Shown: positions 42,113 through 47,482 of the stretch, one piece after another
Position numbering within the stretch: position 1 is the stretch's first letter
How the letters are laid out: each line of letters starts with the position of its first letter
NCBI GenBank assembly: GCA_021325595.1
Contig: JAJPGX010000042.1
Span: forward strand, 1-47,482
Reading direction: 5' to 3'
Source of the DNA: Nitrososphaerota archaeon
Lineage (GTDB): Archaea > Thermoproteota > Nitrososphaeria > Nitrososphaerales > Nitrosopumilaceae
Length of the DNA stretch: 47,482 nt
Program-made: the position numbers and the translations under genes
The notes under the pieces: model-generated
What the model was told of the DNA's origin: nothing
The model's database searches: none
Seen by the model: only the letters and a program-made list of their open reading frames with translations

Positions 42113-42556
42113 TTAGCGTTTAGCTGTCTTTCCCTGTTTTCTGTTGTATTCTAACTTATCCCATGGAAAAACCACGTATTCCCTATCAATTGTTTTTTTA
42201 GCATAGACTAGCTGTTTTGGATATTTTATCCCCTTTCTTGCAACCAATGTAGCAAAAACAAAGTTTTTCTTGTCAATTACCCTAGAAATTACTTTCTTGA
42301 ATGTATTACCGGTATCGTAAATGTCATCAACAAATAGTGTTTTTCCATAAATTTTTGATCTATCCACCAAGATTTTCTTAATATTAAACTGGTCTGCTAC
42401 AAGACGTGCTGGAATCAATCCTCCCCTAGCGACTGTAGTAATCTTGTCAAACTCAAACCCAGTTTTTTTTATTTTATCAACAAGAATTTTTACTTGATAA
42501 TCTATGTCAGCCCATGTAAGTTCATGTTTTCCCTTCCAGTTTGATCTTTTTTGCAA
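42113..42556 (-). CDS. phosphoribosyltransferase (Gpt/hypoxanthine-like)
   Basis: 147 residues with the PRPP motif L-F-V-D-D-I-Y-D-T-G-N-T-F and an upstream V-A-R-G-G-L-I-P-A-R-L, as in xanthine-guanine-type phosphoribosyltransferases. It would salvage a purine base with PRPP. The tail is basic. It is divergent from the NRAMP gene. Confidence 0.85.
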   Translation of the reverse strand: MQKRSNWKGKHELTWADIDYQVKILVDKIKKTGFEFDKITTVARGGLIPARLVADQFNIKKILVDRSKIYGKTLFVDDIYDTGNTFKKVISRVIDKKNFVFATLVARKGIKYPKQLVYAKKTIDREYVVFPWDKLEYNRKQGKTAKR

Positions 42557-42614
42557 CTAGGTTGGAATCAGCGTAATGACAATATAACTTTCAATTTTGC
42601 ACAGATTTACCCAT

Positions 42615-42639
42615 AGCTAAATTATATAACCTAAGCTAA
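42615..42639 (+). promoter_or_regulatory. NRAMP promoter: TATA flanked by AGCTAA direct repeats
   Basis: ATTATATAAC (42621-42630) is the likely TATA box, giving a start near 42650. AGCTAA occurs on both sides (42615-42620 and 42634-42639, 19 nt apart start to start). A metal regulator binding these repeats would cover the TATA box; the right half, AACCTAAGCTAAC, faintly recalls DtxR-type sites. Tentative. Confidence 0.35.
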
Positions 42640-42671
42640 CTTTTATTAGTGGAATCTCAGTATAGCGAAAT

Positions 42672-43916
42672 ATGTTCAAAGGAAGACTAGCGGATGCTAA
42701 GATCACAATTGCAAAATTTGTGGCATTTTGTGGTCCTGCTCTTATCATAAGCATAGGATACATGGACCCCGGAAATTATGGAACAGACATACAGGGCGGG
42801 GCAGCCCATGGGTACTCCCTATTATGGATAGTATGGCTTGCCAGTATGATGGCTATGCTTTTGCAGTATCTTTCAGGCAAGATTGGAATTGCAACTAATA
42901 TGTCATTGCCAGAACTAATACGTGAGAAATTAAAGAAAAAAATCTACATCATCCCATATTGGATAAGTGCAGAAATAGTTGCAGCTTCAACTGATTTAGC
43001 AGAATATCTTGGTACAGTTATTGCGTTAAACCTATTATTTGGGGTGGCATTGCTTTATGCTGCAATATTTGGCGCATTAGATGTAATCATAATTTTGGGT
43101 TTAACAGCAAAAAGATTTAGAATGATGGAACAATTTTTCTTATTGTTTGTGTCAGTCATTAGCTTTGGATATTTCTATGAAATCTTTCTTGCAAAACCAG
43201 ATCCGAGTGCAATACTCTATCATTCTCTAATCCCATCATTTACCAATGCTAACTCTGTATTCATAGCAGTGGGAGTGATTGGAGCAACTGTTATGCCACA
43301 TGTCTTGTTTTTACATTCGTCACTTACAAGGGACAAAGTCAAAGATGCAACACCACAACAAAAGATACAATTTAGAAAATTTCACAAAATTGAAACAATA
43401 ATAGTCCTAAGCATTGCAGCGGTGATTAATGCTTCAATTATGCTCATGTCAGCAGTTGCATTTAATCCAACACATCCAGGCTTGGAATCTATTTCAGAGG
43501 CTTACAAAACATTAATTCCAGTATTTGGTATTGCAGCTGCAGATATTTTTCTAATTACCTTGCTGTGTTCTGGAATCGCGTCATCAGTTACAGGAACACT
43601 CGCGGGTCAGGTCATAATGGAAGGTCTTTTAGGTAAAAAAGTAAACGTCTGGTTGAGACGAATCGTCACAAGATTTGTCAATGTAATACCTACTACTATT
43701 GCGCTACTTGTAGGATTGGATCCATTACACATACTAGTTTACAGCCAAGTAATCTTGAGTGTATTAATACCACTACCGATGATACCTCTTCTTCTTTTGA
43801 CCAGAAACAAGCAGATTATGGGCATATTCGTAAATAGAAAAATTACCACCGCAATAGCTACAGTTTTTGTCTGCGTAATTATTGCTTTTAATGGATACTT
43901 GCTGGTTAATCTCTAG
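42672..43916 (+). CDS. NRAMP-family divalent metal (Mn/Fe) transporter
   Basis: 414 residues with about eleven helices. The metal-binding D-P-G-N in TM1 (32-35) and the M-P-H in TM6 (208-210) are both intact, and G-T-D-I-Q-G-G-A follows TM1. It takes up Mn2+ or Fe2+ with protons. The start ATG is supported by the TATA about 45 nt upstream. It is one nucleotide from the convergent threonine dehydratase gene. Confidence 0.93.
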   Translation: MFKGRLADAKITIAKFVAFCGPALIISIGYMDPGNYGTDIQGGAAHGYSLLWIVWLASMMAMLLQYLSGKIGIATNMSLPELIREKLKKKIYIIPYWISAEIVAASTDLAEYLGTVIALNLLFGVALLYAAIFGALDVIIILGLTAKRFRMMEQFFLLFVSVISFGYFYEIFLAKPDPSAILYHSLIPSFTNANSVFIAVGVIGATVMPHVLFLHSSLTRDKVKDATPQQKIQFRKFHKIETIIVLSIAAVINASIMLMSAVAFNPTHPGLESISEAYKTLIPVFGIAAADIFLITLLCSGIASSVTGTLAGQVIMEGLLGKKVNVWLRRIVTRFVNVIPTTIALLVGLDPLHILVYSQVILSVLIPLPMIPLLLLTRNKQIMGIFVNRKITTAIATVFVCVIIAFNGYLLVNL

Positions 43917-43917
43917 C

Positions 43918-45126
43918 TTAAATGACTAGTTTAAACTTGATATTTTTTTTCTTCAAGAAAGAAATTAGTTGCTTTGCATGTTCTTCATCTTGGGTTTCAA
44001 GGCTAAGTGTGACACCGGCAGTACCTGCTGGAATACTGGAACTTAATCTATCATGAATCACTTCAACAATGTTCACGCTTAATGATGATATCTGGTCTAC
44101 GACTTCTTTTAATGCTCCAGGTTTGTCTGTCAAAAGTACTGATATCTTTACCATCCTTCCCATTTCGGTCAGGCCCTTTGCCACTATCTGCCCTAGTAGG
44201 TACATATCCACATTACCACCAGATAAAATTGGAACTACTTTCTTTCCCTTGCCAGTTTTCTTTTCAAGCAAGTATGCAAGACTGACAGCACCGGCTGGTT
44301 CTACTACCATCTTTGCTCGCTCCATTAAAAGAAACATTGCTTTGACAATTTCAGAATCATCTACCAGAACAATGTCATCTATTAATTCATTTATTATTTT
44401 GAATGTAAACTCTCCTGGTTTTTTTACTGATATACCGTCCGCAATTGTTCTTTTTCCTTCTACAGAAAGTAATTTTCCTTCATCAAAGGATTTTTTCATG
44501 GCTGGAAATCCAGAAGATTGTACACCGATTATTTTGACATGTGGTTTTTTTGTTTTAATTGCCTTTAGTATACCTGCTGCCAGGCCTCCACCACCTATTG
44601 GAACTATGATCTCATCAACGTCTGGCAAGTCTTCTAGTATTTCAAGACCGATTACACCCTGTGCTGCAATCACCTTCTCATCATCAAAAGCGTGGATGAT
44701 TGTACCCCCTGTTTTTTTAGATAATTCTACTGCTTTTGACCATGATTCATCATAAATTGCCCCCTCAAGTATTACTTTGGCACCATATGATCTTGTTGCT
44801 GCAACTTTGGCAGGAGATGCAGAAACTGGCATCACTATAGTGCATGGGATTTTTTCAAGAGCTGATGCATATGCCACACCCTGTGCATGGTTCCCTGCAG
44901 AAGCTGCAATGACACCTTTTCGTTTTTCTTCTTTTGACAATGTAGTAATCTTTGCATATGCACCTCTAACTTTAAACGAACCAGTTTTTTGCAAACATTC
45001 TGATTTTAGAAATACTTTTGCGCCAGTCATTTGACTAAATGTAGACGAACCTTCCATGGGCGTACGCCTGATTACATTTTTTTGAATTTTTTGTGATTTT
45101 AAGATCTCATCAAGAGTTAGATTCAA
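43918..45126 (-). CDS. ilvA: threonine dehydratase (threonine ammonia-lyase) with ACT domain
   Basis: 402 residues. Fold II PLP enzyme: PLP Lys K52 in K-T-G-S-F-K-V-R-G-A, S-A-G-N-H-A-Q-G, G-G-G-G-L-A-A-G for phosphate binding and S-G-G-N-V-D. The last ~75 residues are one ACT domain (K-I-S-V-L-L-T-D-K-P-G-A-L), giving allosteric control. It deaminates threonine to 2-oxobutyrate, the entry to isoleucine. One ACT domain and this length fit the shorter archaeal/catabolic-like subgroup. Confidence 0.92.
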   Translation of the reverse strand: MNLTLDEILKSQKIQKNVIRRTPMEGSSTFSQMTGAKVFLKSECLQKTGSFKVRGAYAKITTLSKEEKRKGVIAASAGNHAQGVAYASALEKIPCTIVMPVSASPAKVAATRSYGAKVILEGAIYDESWSKAVELSKKTGGTIIHAFDDEKVIAAQGVIGLEILEDLPDVDEIIVPIGGGGLAAGILKAIKTKKPHVKIIGVQSSGFPAMKKSFDEGKLLSVEGKRTIADGISVKKPGEFTFKIINELIDDIVLVDDSEIVKAMFLLMERAKMVVEPAGAVSLAYLLEKKTGKGKKVVPILSGGNVDMYLLGQIVAKGLTEMGRMVKISVLLTDKPGALKEVVDQISSLSVNIVEVIHDRLSSSIPAGTAGVTLSLETQDEEHAKQLISFLKKKNIKFKLVI

Positions 45127-45276
45127 TTAAAATTACCAGTTCTGTTACAGTATATTTGGTTTGTTACTCTAAATCAGGTTAGGTACGCGTGTTATTTTGA
45201 TATTTGTAGTAATAATTGTAGAAAAAAATGATGAATAATTACATTTTTTCAAAGATTTTCAAGGATCAGGAAAGCC

Positions 45277-45283
45277 TAAATAT
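45277..45283 (+). promoter_or_regulatory. TATA-like box before the 45307 RNA candidate
   Basis: TAAATAT in CCTAAATATC is centred about 27 nt before the first paired base of the structure at 45307, the distance expected of an archaeal promoter. Confidence 0.4.
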
Positions 45284-45306
45284 CTTTAAACGAAGATTTA
45301 GATCAA

Positions 45307-45373
45307 AGTCAAGGGGCCAAGAGGTGTCAACTCCCCAACTTTCAGACACCATAAAGTTCCATGCCCCTTGACT
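45307..45373 (+). ncRNA. candidate structured small RNA with possible pseudoknot
   Basis: An outer 11-nt arm (45307-45317, AGTCAAGGGGC) pairs perfectly with 45363-45373. Inside, GGTGTC (45323-45328) pairs with GACACC (45345-45350), and AACTTT (45337-45342) pairs with AAAGTT (45353-45358). The two inner helices interleave, so they would form an H-type pseudoknot or switch between alternatives. A TATA-like box lies about 26 nt upstream, and T runs occur at 45412-45426. It occupies the 289-nt gap between threonine dehydratase and the coiled-coil gene. No known family recognised. Confidence 0.5.
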
Positions 45374-45415
45374 AGAATATTACATAATAAAAAATACTGT
45401 CATATAAACAATTTT

Positions 45416-46252
45416 TTAATTTTTTAGAAATTTTATGATATCATCTAAGTGTTGAAGTAAATTTATTTTTGCTCTCTCAGGAATTTTTATCAGATTGATG
45501 TCACCTTGTCTAGTATTACCTTTATTGTATTCTAAATTAAAGTTACAAATACACCCCTCTTCTGCTGCAATCATTCTTGTTTCATCTATGAGCACGGGTG
45601 TTGTATGATATACTTCGATCAACATATTGTCTAATTCTTTAAAAAGACTTGATCTTTTCTCTGTTAACTGAGCTAGTTCTTTATGATTAGATTGAATTAA
45701 TTCTAAAAGTTCTTTTACGAGTATATCATTTTGAAAGAATATCTCAAACAATTTTTGGTGATCGACATTTTCATAGCCTTTCTGACGTAGTTTTTCTTCA
45801 ATTATTTTGTCATTTTCAGGATTGGTTCTAGTTTCAAGTAATTGTATTCTATCTGTAATGTCTGATAATTCTTTTTGTATTTCTATTACACGGTGATCTA
45901 ACTTGTAAAATAGCAATGCATGATATTGCAAAGACAAGTGTCCGGATAATAGATAATTGTCCTCTTTTACTTCAAATTTTATAAAAATACGACGTAGATC
46001 CTCATCCGATGTAGAAGAAACACCATCATTTTTCCAGCTAGTAAGATTTTTTAAAAAAGTGCCAAGAAAATCGCGTATTTTTGCAGGATCAAATGATTCT
46101 TGGTCTGTGACTGTGCCATCACCTAACATCACTTTAAGCGGTGCTTTTTTTGTCAGCTCTGTCACATGATTCAAGAATAGAGTACGAATTTGCTCTGCTT
46201 TATTACTCATAGACTTTATAAATACATCCTGATTTACAGAAGGAATTTGCAC
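45416..46252 (-). CDS. coiled-coil hypothetical protein (278 aa)
   Basis: A long helical protein: heptad-like stretches at about 120-150 (L-D-H-R-V-I-E-I-Q-K-E-L) and 175-215, and a C-terminal Cys pair in E-E-G-C-I-C-N-F. The Met at 46210 (M-S-N-K-A-E-Q) is an alternative start. No membrane helix or signal. Function unknown. Divergent from the zinc-ribbon/cyclase genes. Confidence 0.7.
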   Translation of the reverse strand: MQIPSVNQDVFIKSMSNKAEQIRTLFLNHVTELTKKAPLKVMLGDGTVTDQESFDPAKIRDFLGTFLKNLTSWKNDGVSSTSDEDLRRIFIKFEVKEDNYLLSGHLSLQYHALLFYKLDHRVIEIQKELSDITDRIQLLETRTNPENDKIIEEKLRQKGYENVDHQKLFEIFFQNDILVKELLELIQSNHKELAQLTEKRSSLFKELDNMLIEVYHTTPVLIDETRMIAAEEGCICNFNLEYNKGNTRQGDINLIKIPERAKINLLQHLDDIIKFLKN

Positions 46253-46332
46253 GCCCTTTTCCTTATTTTCCTTAAATAAATTTGATAGGTGCTTTAAATA
46301 CCAAGAATGTTCAACTACGAATAGAATTAATC

Positions 46333-46467
46333 GTGGCTAAAACTTCATCTTTTAAGAAAATAGTTTGTTGGAATTGTGATGTAGAAATTATACAATACTT
46401 TGATATAAAATACAAAGGAGAAAGAGCACAATGTCCTGTATGCGGAGTAAATTTCCCCCTAGAGTGA
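46333..46467 (+). CDS. 44-aa zinc-ribbon protein
   Basis: Read from the GTG at 46333; the frame extends to a TTG at 46282, but TTTAAATA at about 46291-46298 looks like the TATA box and leaves that start upstream of the transcript. The peptide has C-W-N-C and C-P-V-C knuckles about 22 residues apart. It stops 6 nt before the cyclase ATG, so the two are cotranscribed. Confidence 0.62.
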   Translation: MAKTSSFKKIVCWNCDVEIIQYFDIKYKGERAQCPVCGVNFPLE

Positions 46468-46473
46468 GTAGTA

Positions 46474-47271
46474 ATGAGTGAAGAACCCAACAAAGATCAG
46501 CCACCAGAATCAGTATCTACAAAAAGCATTGTAGATATGATGCTTGGCGGAGGAAGAACCGGCATACTGGATACAGAGAGTCTCATCAAAGAAACTCAAA
46601 AGAGAGTATGGAGTTCACTTAAGAAAGGATATGAATACGACTACTCGGTAGATGAATCAGACAAGTTTCTCCGTGATCATGTATCGCAGAAAATGCACAT
46701 GATTGTAATGTTTGTAGATCTTGTTGGTTCTACAGATATGGCTCTGCGTTTACCACCTGAGAAGCTTGGCATCATAGTAAGCTCGTTTTCCCAAGAAATG
46801 CGTTTTGTGATTAAACATCATGGAGGATATGTTTTGAAATATGTTGGTGATGCTGTAATAGGATATTTTGTAGCAGAAGAAAGTCCACTGGTTATTGCAG
46901 ATAGTGCTGTTAATTGTGCCAAGGCGATGATCGACGTAATAGAAAGAGGGATCAATCCAATTTTGAGCGAATATGATTATCCTGAACTCAGGGTTAAGAT
47001 CGGAATGGATTATGGTGAGAATGCCATTGTAAGATATGGATCAGACAAAGTTAGATCCCATGTAGATATTCTAGGACCGGCAGTGAGCATAGCTGCAAAA
47101 ATAACAGCTCTTGCAAGACCAAATCAAATTCTAGTTGGAGAAGATGTTTTTGAAAAATTACATCCTAGTTTAAAAGATCTTTTCAAGAAAGTAGAATGGC
47201 ACGGCAACCAATGGAATTATCATGACAAGGAAACTGGGAAACTTTACCAAGTTTATGCCATGCATGCTTAG
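46474..47271 (+). CDS. class III nucleotidyl cyclase-like protein
   Basis: 265 residues. An N-terminal ~70-residue lead, then the cyclase homology domain: metal Asp D82 in F-V-D-L-V-G-S-T, D126 in Y-V-G-D-A, K122 and D198 (purine-side positions typical of adenylate cyclase). The Asn and Arg that normally stabilise the transition state, 7 and 11 residues after D198, are Ser205 and Lys209. The domain may therefore be a weak, altered or non-catalytic cyclase. No membrane helix or obvious sensor domain. It follows a zinc-ribbon gene by 6 nt; the stop overlaps a convergent small gene in TTAG. Confidence 0.82.
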   Translation: MSEEPNKDQPPESVSTKSIVDMMLGGGRTGILDTESLIKETQKRVWSSLKKGYEYDYSVDESDKFLRDHVSQKMHMIVMFVDLVGSTDMALRLPPEKLGIIVSSFSQEMRFVIKHHGGYVLKYVGDAVIGYFVAEESPLVIADSAVNCAKAMIDVIERGINPILSEYDYPELRVKIGMDYGENAIVRYGSDKVRSHVDILGPAVSIAAKITALARPNQILVGEDVFEKLHPSLKDLFKKVEWHGNQWNYHDKETGKLYQVYAMHA

Positions 47272-47414
47272 ATAGTAAATTTGTCTGGACATTCTACATG
47301 TTCGTAATGATGATCTGTAAACTTTTGGTCTACAATATACATTACAATTTTATACAAATCGTTTGAAAGTATACTTTTTTTGCATTTTATGCAATGTATA
47401 TTTGATGTTTTCAT
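47268..47414 (-). CDS. 48-aa Cys-containing small protein
   Basis: ATG-initiated peptide with C-I-K-C (8 and 11), Cys 41 and several His (H-H-Y-E-H before the last Cys), a plausible one-zinc fold. The 4-nt tail overlap with the cyclase gene resembles other convergent pairs here. Upstream (47425-47460) is a TGATCG/CGATCA inverted repeat near the window edge. Confidence 0.5.
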   Translation of the reverse strand: MKTSNIHCIKCKKSILSNDLYKIVMYIVDQKFTDHHYEHVECPDKFTI

Positions 47415-47482
47415 CATTTGTTTCTGATCGATCTAACCATTCTATAAGGATCGGCGATCAATCGAATTTGATAAAAAATGAC

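Noticed and set aside
44069-44755. 228-aa frame antisense to threonine dehydratase
   Set aside because: It is a long shadow of a well-conserved enzyme gene; Ser/Pro/Thr-rich sequence without domain character.
47425-47460. TGATCG/CGATCA inverted repeat at the window edge
   Set aside because: Short arms, a bulged inner stem and no visible downstream context; cannot be separated from chance.
1-47482. CRISPR arrays, insertion sequences, integrated elements
   Set aside because: I saw no regularly spaced repeats, transposase or integrase, and no tRNA-adjacent duplicated attachment site.

Overview
The window looks like chromosomal DNA of an ammonia-oxidising-type archaeon (Nitrososphaeria/Thaumarchaeota, most likely the group I.1a Nitrosopumilus/Nitrosotalea side). 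It is AT-rich and gene-dense. It carries archaeal information-processing genes: TFB, RNA polymerase subunit P, EF-1alpha next to uS10, family B DNA polymerase, a Hef-type helicase, archaeal ThrRS, and a tRNA-Val with a non-canonical bulge-helix-bulge intron. It also has an exported protein with a PEFG-CTERM tail, type II GAPDH, a bifunctional FBP aldolase/phosphatase, and a hydroxyacyl-CoA dehydrogenase of the type used in the thaumarchaeal 3-hydroxypropionate/4-hydroxybutyrate cycle. TATA boxes about 25 nt before start codons, and TTG or GTG starts, point to frequent leaderless transcripts. The genus is inference; no amo, nir or rRNA genes lie in the window.

Layout. 1-2.5 kb: end of a surface protein, a prepilin peptidase and small membrane and zinc proteins. 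2.5-5.6 kb: a tight plus-strand operon of sugar-nucleotidyltransferase, luciferase-like oxidoreductase, thiolase and DUF35 protein. 5.6-9.5 kb: a minus-strand regulatory region holding two paralogous modules. Each pairs an 8-TM membrane protein with a cytosolic protein sharing a helical domain and with a helix-turn-helix regulator (TrmB type in one, winged helix in the other). This is the best candidate for an undescribed signalling system here. 9.6-14.5 kb: mixed small and hypothetical genes, a DMT exporter, an Hjc-like nuclease and a flavin reductase with a Nudix-like tail. 14.6-20.7 kb: threonine synthase, a CNNM/CorC protein, GAPDH, a DsbA-like protein and HMG-CoA synthase.

20.7-23.4 kb: a cluster of small DNA/zinc-binding proteins facing RpoP, uS10 and EF-1alpha. 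23.5-28.3 kb: central carbon metabolism and conserved hypotheticals. 28.3-34.6 kb: PEFG-CTERM protein, Hef-like helicase, dCMP deaminase, PolB and a PAP2 phosphatase; helicase and polymerase both end in PCNA-binding (PIP-like) motifs. 34.7-38.3 kb: a zinc protein, a candidate structured RNA, a ureohydrolase, a TPR protein, ThrRS and tRNA-Val. 38.5-47.5 kb: TFB, a stand-alone Lrp-type sensor domain, a GIY-YIG-like protein, a phosphoribosyltransferase, an NRAMP transporter, threonine dehydratase, a second candidate RNA with a possible pseudoknot, a coiled-coil protein and a class III nucleotidyl cyclase.

Recurring traits are about ten very small Cys-rich proteins, several below 60 residues, and four convergent gene pairs whose stop codons overlap by exactly 4 nt. 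I saw no CRISPR array, insertion sequence, integrase or rRNA.
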